A stretch of DNA of 64,000 nt from Pseudomonas syringae (GCF_001698815.1 NZ_LGSI01000044.1:32869-96868), one strand, 5' to 3'. Shown: positions 1 through 12,045, counted from the first letter of the stretch. The notes: generated by a model from the letters alone, not told the origin. Made by a program: numbers and translations.

Positions 1-612
<612 letters not shown>

Positions 613-1869
613 ATGGGCTACCAGAAGATTCAGGTTCCAGCCGTCGGCGAAAAAATCACCGTCAACGCGGATCACTCCTTGAACGTGCCTGATAACCCGA
701 TCATTCCCTTCATCGAAGGTGACGGAATCGGCGTCGATATCAGCCCGGTCATGATCAAGGTGGTCGACGCGGCCGTCGAAAAAGCCTACGGCGGCCAGCG
801 CAAGATCTCCTGGATGGAGGTCTATGCCGGCGAAAAGGCGACTCAGGTTTACGATCAGGACACCTGGCTGCCCCAGGAAACGCTGGATGCAGTCAAGGAT
901 TACGTCGTTTCGATCAAGGGACCGCTGACGACCCCGGTCGGTGGCGGAATTCGTTCCTTGAACGTCGCCCTGCGCCAGCAGCTGGACCTGTATGTCTGCC
1001 TGCGCCCGGTGCGCTGGTTCGAGGGTGTGCCCAGCCCGGTCAAGAAGCCCGGCGACGTCGACATGACGATCTTCCGGGAAAACTCCGAAGATATTTATGC
1101 CGGGATCGAGTGGAAAGCCGGTTCGCCCGAGGCTATCAAAGTCATCAAGTTCCTCAAGGAGGAAATGGGCGTCACCAAGATTCGTTTCGACCAGGACTGC
1201 GGGATTGGCATCAAGCCGGTTTCAAAGGAAGGGACGCAGCGCCTGGCGCGCAAGGCCTTGCAGTACGTCGTGGACAACGACCGTGAGTCGCTGACCATTG
1301 TGCATAAAGGCAACATCATGAAGTTCACCGAAGGCGCCTTCAAGGAATGGGCCTACGAGATTGCGGCTCAGGAGTTCGGTGCCACGCTGCTTGATGGTGG
1401 TCCGTGGATGCAGTTCAAGAATCCAAAGACCGGCAGGAATGTCATCGTCAAGGACGCTATCGCCGATGCAATGCTCCAGCAGATTCTGTTGCGCCCCGCC
1501 GAATATGACGTGATCGCGACCCTGAATCTCAACGGCGACTATCTTTCTGATGCGTTGGCAGCCGAGGTGGGCGGGATCGGCATCGCGCCGGGGGCCAATC
1601 TTTCCGACACGGTCGCGATGTTCGAGGCCACGCATGGCACGGCACCTAAATATGCAGGCAAGGATCAGGTCAATCCGGGTTCGTTGATTTTGTCCGCAGA
1701 GATGATGCTGCGTCACATGGGCTGGCTCGAAGCGGCAGACCTGATCATCAAGGGCACAAACGGCGCTATTTCCGCGAAAACTGTTACCTATGATTTCGAG
1801 CGCCTGATGGAGGGCGCGACGCTGCTGTCTTCATCAGCCTTCGGCGATGCGCTGATATCTCACATGTGA
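613..1869 (+). CDS. icd: NADP-dependent isocitrate dehydrogenase, homodimeric type
   Basis: This cytosolic TCA-cycle enzyme converts isocitrate and NADP+ to 2-oxoglutarate, CO2 and NADPH. The 418-residue product begins [20 protein letters not shown]. It shows the isocitrate/isopropylmalate dehydrogenase signature [20 protein letters not shown] and the phosphorylatable-loop serine region [14 protein letters not shown], which IDH kinase targets in enteric bacteria. The ATG at 613 was chosen over an upstream in-frame ATG at 556 because it gives the usual Pseudomonas N-terminus and length. The gene is divergent from idh and followed by a long inverted repeat. Confidence 0.96.
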   Translation: MGYQKIQVPAVGEKITVNADHSLNVPDNPIIPFIEGDGIGVDISPVMIKVVDAAVEKAYGGQRKISWMEVYAGEKATQVYDQDTWLPQETLDAVKDYVVSIKGPLTTPVGGGIRSLNVALRQQLDLYVCLRPVRWFEGVPSPVKKPGDVDMTIFRENSEDIYAGIEWKAGSPEAIKVIKFLKEEMGVTKIRFDQDCGIGIKPVSKEGTQRLARKALQYVVDNDRESLTIVHKGNIMKFTEGAFKEWAYEIAAQEFGATLLDGGPWMQFKNPKTGRNVIVKDAIADAMLQQILLRPAEYDVIATLNLNGDYLSDALAAEVGGIGIAPGANLSDTVAMFEATHGTAPKYAGKDQVNPGSLILSAEMMLRHMGWLEAADLIIKGTNGAISAKTVTYDFERLMEGATLLSSSAFGDALISHM

Positions 1870-1891
1870 ATCTGATTGCTGCGAGGTAAGC

Positions 1892-1929
1892 CAAATCGGC
1901 CGGTTCAAGTCTCTGAACCGGCCGATTTG
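1892..1929. terminator. Perfect inverted repeat between convergent icd and cspD
   Basis: A 16-bp perfect stem (1892-1907 with 1914-1929) closes a 6-base AGTCTC loop. It lies 22 bases after the icd stop and 34 bases after the cspD stop, so it can serve as a bidirectional terminator. The T-tracts are short (ATTTG on one side, its equivalent on the other). Confidence 0.75.
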
Positions 1930-1963
1930 TCAGATGGCGTAGTGGGTCGCACGCCGGGGGTCG

Positions 1964-2239
1964 TCAGGCAGTAACTTTATCGGTCTTGCTTGCGTGACTT
2001 GGGATTTCAGCGGGTGCCGAAGCGTTATCGCTTACGACGGCTGCCTGAATATTCACAGCATGCAAGCCCTTGGGCCCCTGAATGATCTCAAAATTGACCG
2101 CTTGGCCAGCCTTGAGGGTTTTGTAGCCGTCCATCTTGATGGCCGAGTAATGGGCGAACAGATCTTCTTCTTTGCCGTCGGCAAGGATGAAGCCATAGCC
2201 TTTTGCATTATTGAACCACTTGACCTTACCGCTGAGCAT
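1964..2239 (-). CDS. cspD: Cold-shock-domain protein CspD
   Basis: Small single-stranded nucleic-acid-binding protein. The 91-residue product starts MLSGKVKWFNNAKGYGFI, with the RNP1 motif KGYGFI and RNP2-like DLFAHYSAI typical of the OB-fold cold-shock domain (residues 1-68). A low-complexity tail rich in Ala, Ser and Lys follows, as in CspD rather than CspA. The ATG at 2239 is preceded by AGAGGGA at a suitable distance and is preferred to an in-frame ATG six codons upstream. CspD inhibits replication in starved E. coli; its role here is inferred by homology. It is divergent from clpS, as in other pseudomonads. Confidence 0.93.
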   Translation of the reverse strand: MLSGKVKWFNNAKGYGFILADGKEEDLFAHYSAIKMDGYKTLKAGQAVNFEIIQGPKGLHAVNIQAAVVSDNASAPAEIPSHASKTDKVTA

Positions 2240-2461
2240 AGTCACATCCCTCTGCAAAGGACTCCGTTGGGAGTATCATCCACCTCATCCGCCGGACCTA
2301 AAAAAATTTTGGTTGACTGCGCGGACCCTTTTTACCCAATGTGGGTTCTATTGTTTGTAACACCGTTTAGCCGATAGTCAAGGTCATGCGGCGGTCCGTT
2401 TGAAAACCGGTCAGACTGAGGCTAATTATTTTCAATCCGCCTTCTACGAACTTTTCTTTCC

Positions 2462-2824
2462 ATGCATGCAATCAGCAAGATTCGACTAACATTCAATCAG
2501 GACAGTCCAGGTTCCCGTGAGGATGACGCGGCTGGCATCGCAGTTCAGGACGCCAAGCCGACGCTACAGGCGCCGCCGATGTACAAGGTGGTTTTATTTA
2601 ACGACGATTACACCCCGATGGATTTCGTTGTTGAAGTGCTCGAGGTGTTTTTTAACCTGAATCGTGAGCTGGCGACCAAGGTCATGCTGGCCGTCCATAC
2701 AGAGGGACGGGCAGTATGTGGATTGTTTACCCGCGACATCGCCGAGACCAAGGCAACGCAGGTGAACCAATACGCCAGGGAAAGCCAGCATCCGCTACTC
2801 TGTGAGATCGAGAAGGACGGTTAA
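2462..2824 (+). CDS. clpS: ATP-dependent Clp protease adaptor ClpS
   Basis: ClpS binds proteins with destabilising N-terminal residues and hands them to ClpAP. The 120-residue product has the conserved core [20 protein letters not shown] (about residues 41-60), whose Asn-Asp pair and Met line the N-degron pocket, and a C-terminal helix carrying the HTEGRAVCG segment. The N-terminal 35 residues form the flexible extension that enters the ClpA pore. It precedes clpA by 30 bases, so the two are probably co-transcribed. The window also contains the transferases Bpt and Aat, which create ClpS substrates. Confidence 0.96.
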   Translation: MHAISKIRLTFNQDSPGSREDDAAGIAVQDAKPTLQAPPMYKVVLFNDDYTPMDFVVEVLEVFFNLNRELATKVMLAVHTEGRAVCGLFTRDIAETKATQVNQYARESQHPLLCEIEKDG

Positions 2825-2854
2825 ACGCCGACCACTTGGGTATGAGGTGAAGCT

Positions 2855-5125
2855 ATGTTAAACCGTGAGCTCGAAGTCACCCTCAATCTGGCCTTCAAGG
2901 AGGCTCGCTCCAAGCGTCATGAATTCATGACCGTCGAGCACCTCCTGCTGGCTCTATTGGATAATGAGGCTGCCGCCACTGTTCTGCGTGCCTGCGGCGC
3001 AAACCTCGATAAGCTCAAGCATGATCTGCAGGAGTTCATCGACTCCACCACACCGTTGATCCCGGTCCACGACGAGGATCGCGAAACCCAGCCAACCCTG
3101 GGCTTCCAGCGTGTGCTGCAGCGTGCTGTCTTCCACGTGCAGAGTTCCGGCAAGCGTGAAGTCACCGGCGCCAACGTGCTGGTTGCGATTTTCAGTGAGC
3201 AGGAAAGCCAGGCAGTGTTTCTGCTCAAGCAGCAGAGCGTTGCACGCATCGACGTTGTCAATTACATCGCGCATGGCATTTCTAAAGTGCCTGGGCACGG
3301 CGATCACTCTGAAGGTGAGCAAGATATGCAGGACGACGAGGGCGGTGAGTCTTCTTCTTCAGGCAATCCTCTGGATGCCTATGCCAGCAACCTCAACGAA
3401 CTGGCACGCCAGGGTCGAATCGACCCGCTGGTCGGTCGTGAGCTTGAGGTCGAGCGCGTTGCGCAAATCCTCGCCAGACGCCGGAAAAACAACCCGTTGC
3501 TGGTTGGCGAGGCTGGCGTAGGCAAGACCGCAATCGCCGAAGGCCTGGCCAAGCGTATTGTCGACAATCAGGTGCCTGATCTGCTCGCCAATAGCGTCGT
3601 TTACTCCCTTGATCTTGGCGCATTACTGGCCGGGACCAAGTACCGTGGCGACTTTGAAAAACGCTTCAAAGCGTTGCTCAATGAGCTGAAGAAACGGCCA
3701 CATGCCATTCTGTTCATCGATGAAATCCACACTATCATCGGTGCCGGTGCGGCATCCGGCGGCGTGATGGATGCTTCGAATCTGCTCAAGCCGTTGCTTT
3801 CTTCGGGTGATATCCGCTGCATCGGTTCGACTACGTTCCAGGAATTTCGTGGCATCTTCGAAAAAGATCGCGCCCTGGCACGCCGCTTCCAGAAAGTTGA
3901 TGTGTCTGAGCCTTCGGTGGAAGACACCATTGGCATTCTCAGAGGGCTCAAAGGTCGTTTCGAGCAGCATCACAATATCGAGTACAGCGACGAAGCGCTG
4001 CGCGCGGCTGCCGAGCTGGCTTCGCGCTACATCAATGATCGGCATATGCCGGACAAGGCTATCGATGTGATCGATGAGGCGGGCGCCTATCAACGTCTGC
4101 AGCCGATCGAGAAGCGCGTCAAACGGATTGAAGTGGCGCAAGTTGAAGACATCGTGGCGAAAATCGCACGTATTCCGCCTAAACACGTCAATAGCTCCGA
4201 CAAGGAGCTGCTGCGTAACCTTGAGCGCGATCTCAAGCTGACGGTGTTTGGTCAGGATGCGGCGATCGACTCACTGTCAACGGCTATCAAACTGTCGCGT
4301 GCGGGCTTGAAGTCGCCGGACAAACCGGTCGGTTCCTTCCTGTTCGCCGGTCCTACCGGTGTCGGCAAGACCGAAGCGGCTCGTCAGCTGGCCAAGGCGT
4401 TGGGTATCGAGCTGGTGCGTTTCGATATGTCCGAGTACATGGAGCGTCACACCGTATCGCGTCTGATCGGTGCGCCTCCAGGTTATGTCGGCTTTGATCA
4501 GGGCGGTTTGCTCACTGAAGCGATCACCAAGCAGCCGCATTGCGTATTGCTGCTCGATGAAATCGAAAAAGCGCATCCGGAAGTCTTCAATCTGCTGCTG
4601 CAGGTGATGGATCACGGGACCTTGACCGACAACAACGGGCGCAAGGCTGACTTCCGCAATGTGATCGTCATCATGACCACGAACGCAGGCGCCGAAACGG
4701 CAGCGCGTGCGTCCATCGGCTTTACCCATCAGGACCACTCGTCTGATGCGATGGAAGTGATCAAGAAGAGCTTCACGCCTGAGTTCCGCAACCGTCTGGA
4801 CACCATCATTCAATTTGGTCGCCTCAGTCACGAGGTTATCAAGAGCGTGGTGGACAAGTTCCTTACCGAGCTTCAGGCGCAGCTGGAAGACAAGCGAGTC
4901 CTGCTCGAAGTCACCGATGCGGCACGCAGCTGGTTGGCGGCGGGTGGTTACGATGCACAGATGGGCGCTCGACCAATGGCGCGTTTGATTCAGGACAAGA
5001 TCAAGCGTCCGCTGGCTGAAGAGATCCTGTTCGGCGAATTGGCTGAGCACGGTGGTGTTGTGCACATCGACGTCAAGGATGGCGAGATGACCTTCGATTT
5101 CGAGACCACGGCGGAAATGGCCTAA
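2855..5125 (+). CDS. clpA: ATP-dependent Clp protease ATP-binding subunit ClpA
   Basis: Hexameric AAA+ unfoldase that feeds substrates to the ClpP peptidase. The 756-residue protein has the Clp N-domain (about 1-145), an acidic linker, a first AAA+ module with Walker A GEAGVGKT at 218-225 and Walker B LFIDE at 286-290, and a second module with Walker A GPTGVGKT at 499-506 followed by the C-terminal D2-small domain. The IGL-type ClpP-contact loop is expected in the second module. The ATG at 2855 follows a GAGGTGA ribosome site. It is preceded by clpS and followed by a strong terminator. Confidence 0.97.
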   Translation: MLNRELEVTLNLAFKEARSKRHEFMTVEHLLLALLDNEAAATVLRACGANLDKLKHDLQEFIDSTTPLIPVHDEDRETQPTLGFQRVLQRAVFHVQSSGKREVTGANVLVAIFSEQESQAVFLLKQQSVARIDVVNYIAHGISKVPGHGDHSEGEQDMQDDEGGESSSSGNPLDAYASNLNELARQGRIDPLVGRELEVERVAQILARRRKNNPLLVGEAGVGKTAIAEGLAKRIVDNQVPDLLANSVVYSLDLGALLAGTKYRGDFEKRFKALLNELKKRPHAILFIDEIHTIIGAGAASGGVMDASNLLKPLLSSGDIRCIGSTTFQEFRGIFEKDRALARRFQKVDVSEPSVEDTIGILRGLKGRFEQHHNIEYSDEALRAAAELASRYINDRHMPDKAIDVIDEAGAYQRLQPIEKRVKRIEVAQVEDIVAKIARIPPKHVNSSDKELLRNLERDLKLTVFGQDAAIDSLSTAIKLSRAGLKSPDKPVGSFLFAGPTGVGKTEAARQLAKALGIELVRFDMSEYMERHTVSRLIGAPPGYVGFDQGGLLTEAITKQPHCVLLLDEIEKAHPEVFNLLLQVMDHGTLTDNNGRKADFRNVIVIMTTNAGAETAARASIGFTHQDHSSDAMEVIKKSFTPEFRNRLDTIIQFGRLSHEVIKSVVDKFLTELQAQLEDKRVLLEVTDAARSWLAAGGYDAQMGARPMARLIQDKIKRPLAEEILFGELAEHGGVVHIDVKDGEMTFDFETTAEMA

Positions 5126-5143
5126 GCCTCGAACACAGCCCCG

Positions 5144-5183
5144 AAAAAAAGCCCCGCGTCTCGCAAGAGCCGCGGGGCTTTTT
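5144..5183. terminator. Rho-independent terminator after clpA
   Basis: The stem GCCCCGCG (5151-5158) with CGCGGGGC (5171-5178) is flanked by an A-tract on the left and a T-tract on the right. It can stop transcription from either side and ends the clpS-clpA unit. Confidence 0.9.
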
Positions 5184-5201
5184 GTTGGCGACACTATTCT
5201 G

Positions 5202-5286
5202 TTGGAGCGAGGCTTGCCCGCGAATCAGTCGCTGCGGTACGGCAGGCAAGCCTTGTAATCGACCTTCGCGGGCAAGCCTCGCTCCA
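5202..5286. repeat. REP doublet, family A
   Basis: Two inverted copies of a REP-type sequence, TTGGAGCGAGGCTTGCCCGC at 5202 and its complement ending at 5286, enclose a 40-base middle. Related copies lie at 37183 and at the right end of the window. Such elements are typical of Pseudomonas intergenic DNA and are thought to be mobilised by REP-associated tyrosine transposases. Confidence 0.85.
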
Positions 5287-5322
5287 GGAAAACCCTTTGC
5301 GCGCGACAAAACTCAGACGAAC

Positions 5323-5352
5323 AAAAACGCCCGGCAGATGCCGGGCGTTTTC
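5323..5352 (-). terminator. Rho-independent terminator after infA
   Basis: Stem ACGCCCGGC/GCCGGGCGT with loop AGAT and an A-tract on the plus strand, which reads as a T-tract in the infA direction. It ends 12 bases downstream of the infA stop. Confidence 0.88.
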
Positions 5353-5364
5353 GTCAAGACTTGC

Positions 5365-5583
5365 TTAACGGGCGCGGTAAGTAATGCGCCCTTTGCTCAA
5401 GTCGTAGGGCGTCAGTTCAACACGCACCTTGTCGCCGGTAAGAATACGGATGTAGTTCTTGCGCATCTTGCCGGATATATGCGCGGTTACGACGTGCCCA
5501 TTTTCCAACTCCACACGAAACATGGTGTTGGGCAGGGTGTCGACGACAGTGCCTTCCATTTCGAAGCTGTCTTCTTTCGACAT
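5365..5583 (-). CDS. infA: Translation initiation factor IF-1
   Basis: IF-1 occupies the ribosomal A site during initiation and assists IF-2 and IF-3. The 72-residue product begins [19 protein letters not shown] and carries the S1-like OB fold with the conserved [14 protein letters not shown] segment. Length and sequence match IF-1 of gamma-proteobacteria closely. The frame is open further upstream, but the ATG at 5583 gives the canonical N-terminus. It lies downstream of bpt on the same strand with a 100-base gap, so it probably has its own promoter. Confidence 0.97.
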
Positions 5584-5683
5584 GCAGTAAAGCCCTCGGT
5601 ATCCAATGAGTGGCCCGGTGCAAGTGGCGCCAGGCAAAAGCGGCGTGCATTGTGCCCGAAAAATGATGTTTAAGCCAAGGGCT

Positions 5684-6391
5684 TCAGTAAAGAGTGACCC
5701 ATCTCTGATTTGTCAGCAGCTCAATGGGCCGATATTGAGTCTTGTAATTCATCTTTTGGCAGTTCTTTATCCAGTACCCCAGATAGACCGCGTGGAGCTT
5801 GAGGCGCGAGGCTTCAGCTATTTGCCACAAAATCGCGTATCGCCCCAGACTGCGGCGCTCTTCAGTTGGTTCGTAGAAGGTGTAAACCGCTGAAAGGCCA
5901 TTGGGCAGCAGGTCGGTAACCGCCACTGCAACCAAGCGTTTCTCGACGCGAAATTCGTAGAATCTGCAGAAGGGCAGGTCGCGAACCAAAAAAGTCGAAA
6001 ACTGGTCGCGACTGGGTGGAAACATGTCGCCATCGGCGTGCCTTTGTTCGATATAGCGCTGATAGAGATCGAAATACTCTTCGGTGAAGTGCGGCTTGGT
6101 ACTGCTGACCTGGATATCCGCGTTGCGTTTGAAAATGCGCTTCTGTTGCCGATTAGGTACGAACAGGTCGACAGGGATTCTGGCAGGGACGCACGCGCTG
6201 CAATTCTGGCAGTGAGGTCGATACAGGTGATCGCCACTGCGGCGGAAGCCCATGTCCGAGAGGTCGGCATAGACCTTGACGTCCATCGGCTGGCTGGGGT
6301 CCAGGAACAGCGTGGTCGCCTGTTCCTCAGGCAAATAGCTGCAGGAATGGGGTTGAGTGGCATAAAACTTAAGCCGGGCCAGCTCTGTCAT
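5684..6391 (-). CDS. bpt: Aspartate/glutamate leucyltransferase Bpt (ATE-like)
   Basis: Bpt transfers leucine from Leu-tRNA to proteins with N-terminal Asp or Glu, creating a primary N-degron recognised by ClpS. The 235-residue protein has the ATE N-terminal region with its cysteine pair and CSAC motif ([16 protein letters not shown]), a C-terminal GNAT-like part with YTFYEP and the conserved [15 protein letters not shown] segment. This is the bacterial Bpt form; older annotations call it arginyl-tRNA-protein transferase. It sits 23 bases after aat, in a probable aat-bpt operon, and its targets would be processed by the ClpS-ClpA pair encoded nearby. Confidence 0.94.
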
Positions 6392-6414
6392 GATCGCCCC
6401 CCTGATAAAAACCT

Positions 6415-7128
6415 TTAGTTAGAGTGTATGTCAGGCTGCTGAACTCGCCTAGGCAGCCAGTCGGCGTTATTTGGCAGGTCCAGATGCCGACGCAGATATT
6501 CGGCAAACGCCTGGCGCGGGATGGGGCGAGCGCCAAAGCTGTGCAAATGGCCGGTTGGCATCTGGCAGTCGATCAGTACGAAACCCCAGTTGCTCAAACG
6601 CTCCACCAGGGTGGCAAAACCCACTTTCGATGCGTTATCGGCATGGCTGAACATCGATTCCCCGAAGAACAGCTGCCCCATGGCCAAACCGTACAAGCCG
6701 CCCACCAACGTACCGTTTTCCCAGACTTCTACGCTGTGGGCATGACCGCGCTCGTGCAATTCCAGATAAGCGGCCTGCATCGGTCCGGTGATCCAGGTGC
6801 CGTCCGCATAACTGCGCGGCCCTGCGCAGGCGCGTATCACTGCGGCAAAGTCCTGATCGAAGGTCACCTGAAAACGCCCCTGCCGAATGACTTTGCCCAG
6901 GCTGCGTGATACATGCAGCTCTTCGGGAAATATCACCGTGCGCGGATCCGGTGACCACCAGAGGATCGGCTGGCCTTCCTGGAACCACGGGAAGCAGCCG
7001 TGGCGATAAGCTTGAATCAGCCGGTCCGCAGACAGATCACCGCCCGCGGCGAGCAAGCCATCAGGCTCGCGCAGGGCTTTTTCCAGCGGCGGAAATACCA
7101 GGCTGTTGCGCTGCAACCAGGTCAGCAT
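6415..7128 (-). CDS. aat: Leucyl/phenylalanyl-tRNA-protein transferase
   Basis: Aat attaches Leu or Phe to N-terminal Lys or Arg, producing ClpS substrates. The 237-residue protein starts [19 protein letters not shown] and shows the family signature [29 protein letters not shown], and the C-terminal [19 protein letters not shown] and [13 protein letters not shown] segments. The frame is open for 111 codons upstream, but that extension has no counterpart in the family, so the ATG at 7128 is preferred although its ribosome site is weak. It is the first gene of the aat-bpt pair. Confidence 0.95.
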   Translation of the reverse strand: MLTWLQRNSLVFPPLEKALREPDGLLAAGGDLSADRLIQAYRHGCFPWFQEGQPILWWSPDPRTVIFPEELHVSRSLGKVIRQGRFQVTFDQDFAAVIRACAGPRSYADGTWITGPMQAAYLELHERGHAHSVEVWENGTLVGGLYGLAMGQLFFGESMFSHADNASKVGFATLVERLSNWGFVLIDCQMPTGHLHSFGARPIPRQAFAEYLRRHLDLPNNADWLPRRVQQPDIHSN

Positions 7129-7590
7129 GAGGTCAGGGCTGTGCGAGAGGGGAGGGCGATAAACGCAATGCTGCAACTCTGCGTGACATGCGTGGTCATA
7201 AGCGGTCGTCCTTTTGAGGTCGGTCTCCTGACCGTATGATGGCTTTTTGGGTGATAAGTCACCCTGAATTCGTACGGCCTGGAACGTTTCGCGAAGCTGA
7301 GCAAGGTACGTCTCATAAGTCTTTGTCAGCAAAGGCAATGCGTGCTCAAATTGACCGTTCCCGGTGAGTCTTGAAGATATGCTACACCCAAGCCAGACTA
7401 GCGTGGCATCGACGGTGCAAACCCGTACAATGCCAACCTTGTTTCTTGTCTTTCGAGTCATCGTCCGGTCCGCGCCTGGCAGCGCACCGTCTACACCCGT
7501 TTTCAGGATTGACGATCCTTATTTCGTGAATACAGTACGTTCGACGTCAACCATCAGATGTTCGCGCTCCAGCGCAGGAAAAAAAGCGTT
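7129..7590. other. Intergenic region between divergent aat and ftsK
   Basis: A 462-base gap with no protein gene I can support. It contains two short perfect inverted repeats, CGGTC-TCCT-GACCG at 7221-7234 and GGGTGA-TAAG-TCACCC at 7249-7264, both possible operator sites. In P. aeruginosa a thioredoxin reductase gene lies at this point; it is absent here. Confidence 0.45.
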
Positions 7591-9999
7591 TTGAAGAAAT
7601 CCACCGCAGCACCCAGCCCCGTTCCGCTTTGGCGGCAGCAATTGCACTACCGGCTCAAGGAAGGTGCGCTGATCGCTTTCGGCGCCCTGTGCCTGTATTT
7701 GATGATGGCACTGCTGACCTACGACCAGAATGATCCCGGCTGGAGCCACACCAGCAGCGCGGTACAAGTCCAGAACGCGGCCGGGCGTGCGGGTGCTTTT
7801 TGCGCTGACATCCTGTTCATGGTGCTGGGCTACTTTGCCTACATATTCCCGTTGCTGCTGGCGATCAAGACGTATCAGATCTTCCGTCATCGCCACGAAC
7901 CCTGGCAGTGGAGCGGCTGGCTATTCTCCTGGCGCTTGATCGGCCTGGTGTTTCTGGTTCTGGCCGGTGCGGCGCTGGCGCATATTCATTTCCACTTTGC
8001 GGCAGGTTTCCCCGGTTCGGCGGGTGGCGTTCTGGGTGAAATTCTGGGCGATATGGCCAAGAAAGCCTTGAACATCCAGGGCAGCACCTTGTTGTTCATT
8101 GCCCTGTTTTTGTTCGGCCTGACGGTATTTACCGATCTGTCCTGGTTCAAGGTCATGGACGTGACCGGCAAGATCACCCTGGATCTGCTGGAGCTGTTCC
8201 AGGGCGCGGCCAGCCGTTGGTGGACTGCACGCAACGAGCGCAAGCAAATGGTTGCGCAATTGCGGGAAGCCGATAATCGGAGCTACGACAAAGTAGCGTC
8301 TGTCGCAGGCGAGCGGCGCGAGCCGGTCAAGCCCAAAGAGCGCCCGATCGAGCCGCCACGTGAACAAGTCTTCACCAAGCCGGTGGCCGAGCGAGAAAAA
8401 CACATTGCTGCGGTCATCCCGCCAGCACCCGCCAAGGCCCCCGAGCCAAGCAAGCGCGTGCTGAAAGAAAAGCAGGCGCCGCTCTTCGTCGACAGCGCTG
8501 TGGAAGGCACGTTGCCGCCCATCTCGATTCTCGACCCGGCAGAAAAAAAGCAGCTCAATTACTCGCCAGAGTCCCTGGCCGCAGTCGGCAATCTGCTGGA
8601 AATCAAGCTCAAGGAGTTTGGCGTAGAGGTTACCGTCGACTCGATTCATCCAGGCCCGGTCATCACCCGTTACGAAATTCAACCCGCTGCGGGCGTGAAA
8701 GTCAGCCGTATCTCCAACCTCGCCAAGGACCTGGCGCGTTCCCTGGCGGTCACCAGCGTTCGGGTAGTTGAGGTCATTCCTGGCAAAACCACGGTCGGCA
8801 TCGAGATTCCTAACGAAGACCGGCAGATCGTGCGCTTCTCCGAAGTGCTGTCGACGCCTGAATACGACGATGCCAAATCGCCGGTGACGCTGGCCCTGGG
8901 TCACGATATCGGCGGCAAGCCGGTGATTACCGATCTGGCGAAGATGCCGCATTTGCTGGTTGCCGGTACTACCGGTTCCGGTAAATCGGTGGGCGTGAAC
9001 GCGATGATTCTGTCGATCCTGTTCAAGTCCGGCCCGGAAGACGCCAAGCTGATCATGATCGACCCGAAAATGCTTGAACTGTCGATCTACGAAGGCATCC
9101 CGCACTTGCTCTGTCCGGTGGTTACCGACATGAAGGACGCCGCCAACGCCTTGCGCTGGAGCGTTGCCGAGATGGAGCGTCGCTACAAGCTGATGGCGAA
9201 GATGGGCGTGCGTAACCTGTCGGGCTTCAATCAGAAGGTCAGGGAAGCGCAGGAAGCCGGAACCCCGCTGGTTGATCCTCTGTACAAGCGTGAAAGCATT
9301 CACGACGAAGCACCGCTGTTGACCAAGTTGCCGACCATCGTGGTGGTGGTGGACGAATTTGCCGACATGATGATGATCGTCGGCAAAAAGGTCGAAGAGC
9401 TGATCGCGCGTATCGCACAAAAGGCTCGTGCGGCAGGGATTCACCTGATTCTCGCAACCCAGCGGCCTTCGGTTGATGTGATCACCGGTCTGATCAAGGC
9501 CAACATTCCGACGCGGATGGCGTTCCAGGTGTCGAGCAAGATCGACTCGCGGACCATCATCGACCAAGGCGGCGCCGAGCAATTGCTGGGTCACGGTGAC
9601 ATGCTTTACATGCCGCCGGGCACCAGCCTGCCAATCCGGGTCCATGGCGCCTTCGTTTCCGACGATGAGGTTCACCGCGTTGTCGAAGCGTGGAAACTGC
9701 GCGGGACGCCGGACTACAACGAAGATATTCTGGCAGGCGTTGAAGAGCCGGGCAGTGGCTTCGATGGCGGCAGCAGCGAAGGCTCCGACGACAGTGAAAG
9801 TGATGCGCTTTACGACGAAGCGGTCAAGTTCGTCCTGGAAAGTCGTCGCGCCTCGATTTCTGCGGTCCAGCGCAAGCTGAAGATCGGCTACAACCGCGCC
9901 GCGCGCATGATCGAAGCCATGGAAATGGCGGGCGTCGTCACTTCCATGAACACCAACGGGTCTCGCGAAGTCATCGCACCGGCGCCGATGCGTGACTGA
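7591..9999 (+). CDS. ftsK: DNA translocase FtsK
   Basis: FtsK anchors at the septum and pumps DNA toward the dif site for XerCD resolution. The 802-residue protein has four or five N-terminal membrane segments (residues 25-190), a short Pro/Glu-rich linker (about 230-300), the alpha/beta motor domain with Walker A GTTGSGKS at 459-466 and Walker [13 protein letters not shown], and the C-terminal gamma winged helix ([20 protein letters not shown]) that reads KOPS. I place the start at TTG 7591, preceded by AGGAAAA, because it gives the usual KKSTAAP N-terminus; an in-frame ATG lies at 7558. Shares a direction with lolA. Confidence 0.93.
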   Translation: MKKSTAAPSPVPLWRQQLHYRLKEGALIAFGALCLYLMMALLTYDQNDPGWSHTSSAVQVQNAAGRAGAFCADILFMVLGYFAYIFPLLLAIKTYQIFRHRHEPWQWSGWLFSWRLIGLVFLVLAGAALAHIHFHFAAGFPGSAGGVLGEILGDMAKKALNIQGSTLLFIALFLFGLTVFTDLSWFKVMDVTGKITLDLLELFQGAASRWWTARNERKQMVAQLREADNRSYDKVASVAGERREPVKPKERPIEPPREQVFTKPVAEREKHIAAVIPPAPAKAPEPSKRVLKEKQAPLFVDSAVEGTLPPISILDPAEKKQLNYSPESLAAVGNLLEIKLKEFGVEVTVDSIHPGPVITRYEIQPAAGVKVSRISNLAKDLARSLAVTSVRVVEVIPGKTTVGIEIPNEDRQIVRFSEVLSTPEYDDAKSPVTLALGHDIGGKPVITDLAKMPHLLVAGTTGSGKSVGVNAMILSILFKSGPEDAKLIMIDPKMLELSIYEGIPHLLCPVVTDMKDAANALRWSVAEMERRYKLMAKMGVRNLSGFNQKVREAQEAGTPLVDPLYKRESIHDEAPLLTKLPTIVVVVDEFADMMMIVGKKVEELIARIAQKARAAGIHLILATQRPSVDVITGLIKANIPTRMAFQVSSKIDSRTIIDQGGAEQLLGHGDMLYMPPGTSLPIRVHGAFVSDDEVHRVVEAWKLRGTPDYNEDILAGVEEPGSGFDGGSSEGSDDSESDALYDEAVKFVLESRRASISAVQRKLKIGYNRAARMIEAMEMAGVVTSMNTNGSREVIAPAPMRD

Positions 10000-10077
10000 C
10001 AGCAAGACTATGAACAACCTGTCCGCCGATGCATTGGATGCGTCGGCGGGATTTCACCGAACTCAATGAGGACTCCC

Positions 10078-10701
10078 ATGCGTCTTATCCGCATGTTGTT
10101 GGTAACTGCACTGACCTTTTCCGCGATTCCGGCCCATGCCGACAGCAAGGATGTCGCGCGGCTGACCCAGTTGCTGGAGAAATCCCAGACACTGACGGCA
10201 CGCTTCTCCCAGCTGACCCTGGATGGCAGCGGCACTCAGTTGCAGGAAACCGCAGGCGAAATGGCCTTGCAGCGTCCAGGGCTGTTCAACTGGCACACCG
10301 ATGCGCCACAGGAACAGCTGATGGTTTCGGATGGCAAGAAGGTTTCGCTATGGGACCCCGATCTTGAGCAAGTCACTATCAAGACCCTGGACCAGCGCCT
10401 GACTCAAACACCGGCCCTGCTGCTGTCTGGTGATGTATCGAAGATCAGCGAAAGCTTTGAAATCTCCTCCAAGGAAGCGGGCGGCGTGATCGACTTCGTG
10501 CTCAAGCCCAAAACCAAGGACACGCTGTTCGACAGCCTGCGCCTGTCGTTCCGCAACGGCATCATCAACGACATGCAGTTGATCGACAGCGTGGGTCAGC
10601 GCACTAATATCCTGTTCACTGGCGTGAAGGCCAATGAGCCGATCGCGGCGAGCAAATTCCAGTTCCAGATTCCCAAAGGCGCTGATGTCATTCAGGAATA
10701 A
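10078..10701 (+). CDS. lolA: Outer-membrane lipoprotein carrier protein LolA
   Basis: Periplasmic chaperone that carries lipoproteins from LolCDE to LolB. The 207-residue precursor has a signal peptide [21 protein letters not shown] cut before about residue 22. The mature part shows the family pattern [20 protein letters not shown], the [11 protein letters not shown] segment and a buried arginine region. The ATG at 10078 is chosen because GAGG lies at the right distance, whereas the in-frame ATG at 10066 has none. Downstream of ftsK and 19 bases before rarA, as in other pseudomonads, so co-transcription is likely. Confidence 0.94.
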   Translation: MRLIRMLLVTALTFSAIPAHADSKDVARLTQLLEKSQTLTARFSQLTLDGSGTQLQETAGEMALQRPGLFNWHTDAPQEQLMVSDGKKVSLWDPDLEQVTIKTLDQRLTQTPALLLSGDVSKISESFEISSKEAGGVIDFVLKPKTKDTLFDSLRLSFRNGIINDMQLIDSVGQRTNILFTGVKANEPIAASKFQFQIPKGADVIQE

Positions 10702-10720
10702 GAGGTTTTAAACGTCGCCC

Positions 10721-12043
10721 ATGGACCTGTTTCGAAGTGATCCGATAGCTCAGCCGCTGGCCGCCCGCTTGCGTGCGACCAACCTGGACGAATACGTCGG
10801 CCAGGAGCATTTGCTTGCCCACGGTAAGCCATTGCGTGAAGCGTTGGAGCAGGGCGCCTTGCACTCGATGATCTTCTGGGGGCCGCCGGGCGTTGGCAAA
10901 ACGACGTTGGCGCGGCTGCTGGCCAAGGTTTCCGATGCGCATTTTGAAACCGTTTCAGCAGTGCTGGCGGGCGTGAAGGAAATTCGCCTGGCCGTCGAAG
11001 TGGCCAAGCAGCAGGCCGGGCAATACGGTCGCCGCACAATCCTGTTTGTCGACGAAGTGCATCGCTTCAATAAGTCTCAGCAGGATGCGTTTCTGCCCTA
11101 CGTCGAAGACGGCACGCTGATTTTCATCGGTGCCACCACGGAAAATCCTTCGTTCGAACTTAACAACGCCTTGCTATCCCGCGCCCGGGTCTATGTGCTC
11201 AAGAGTCTCGACGAGTCGGCGCTGCGCAAGCTGGTGCAGCGTGCGCTCACCGAGGACCGTGGGTTGGGTCAGCATCGCTTGAGCCTGAGTGATGAAGGTT
11301 TTGCAATGCTGATGGCTGCCGCTGATGGAGACGGTCGACGCATGCTCAATCTGCTGGAGAACGCATCTGATCTGGCTGAAGACGGCTCGGAAATCGGTCT
11401 CGACTTGCTGCAAAGTCTGCTGGGTGACAGCCGACGTCGCTTCGACAAGGGCGGCGAAGCGTTCTACGACCAGATTTCTGCGCTGCATAAATCCATTCGC
11501 GGCTCCAATCCTGATGCGGCGCTGTACTGGTTCGCGCGCATGATCGATGGCGGCTGCGATCCGTTGTATCTGGCGCGCCGTGTGGTACGCATGGCCAGTG
11601 AAGACATCGGTAATGCGGATCCACGCGCGCTGCCGCTGTGCATGTCCGCCTGGGATGTGCAGGAGCGGCTGGGCAGTCCGGAAGGCGAACTGGCGGTCGC
11701 GCAGGCGATTGTCTATCTGGCCTGTGCACCGAAAAGCAATGCAGTGTACATGGCCTTCAAGACGGCGATGCGCGAAGCGACCGAGCACGGGTCTCTCGAA
11801 GTCCCGCTGCACTTGCGCAACGCGCCGACCAAACTAATGAAACAGCTGGGCTACGGCGAAGAATACCGCTATGCCCACGACGAACCGGATGCCTACGCTG
11901 CCGGCGAAGACTATTTCCCTGACGAACTTGAACCGCGCCAGTATTACCAGCCAGTGCCTCGCGGCCTGGAACTGAAAATCGGCGAGAAGTTGCGTCATTT
12001 GGCTGCGCTGGACGCAGCGAGCCCCCAGCAGCGGAGAAAGTAG
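10721..12043 (+). CDS. rarA: Replication-associated recombination protein A (RarA/MgsA)
   Basis: AAA+ ATPase of the clamp-loader/WRNIP1 family that acts at stalled replication forks. The 440-residue protein has Walker A GPPGVGKT at residues 54-61, Walker [10 protein letters not shown], sensor-1 [14 protein letters not shown], and the C-terminal MgsA tetramerisation domain with [13 protein letters not shown] and [13 protein letters not shown]. The ATG is 19 bases after lolA. It overlaps nothing but is only 2 bases from crcB. Confidence 0.95.
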   Translation: MDLFRSDPIAQPLAARLRATNLDEYVGQEHLLAHGKPLREALEQGALHSMIFWGPPGVGKTTLARLLAKVSDAHFETVSAVLAGVKEIRLAVEVAKQQAGQYGRRTILFVDEVHRFNKSQQDAFLPYVEDGTLIFIGATTENPSFELNNALLSRARVYVLKSLDESALRKLVQRALTEDRGLGQHRLSLSDEGFAMLMAAADGDGRRMLNLLENASDLAEDGSEIGLDLLQSLLGDSRRRFDKGGEAFYDQISALHKSIRGSNPDAALYWFARMIDGGCDPLYLARRVVRMASEDIGNADPRALPLCMSAWDVQERLGSPEGELAVAQAIVYLACAPKSNAVYMAFKTAMREATEHGSLEVPLHLRNAPTKLMKQLGYGEEYRYAHDEPDAYAAGEDYFPDELEPRQYYQPVPRGLELKIGEKLRHLAALDAASPQQRRK

Positions 12044-12045
12044 TT

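Noticed and set aside
7129..7461. 111-codon N-terminal extension of aat
   Set aside because: Not found in the family; the usual N-terminus starts at 7128.
7129..7590. Absence of trxB between aat and ftsK compared with P. aeruginosa
   Set aside because: Gene order differs between Pseudomonas species at this point as far as I remember, so it is not evidence of a recent deletion.
7921..10017. 698-codon open frame on the minus strand
   Set aside because: It lies fully opposite ftsK, has a His/Gln/Arg-rich composition typical of antisense frames in GC-rich genes, and resembles no family.
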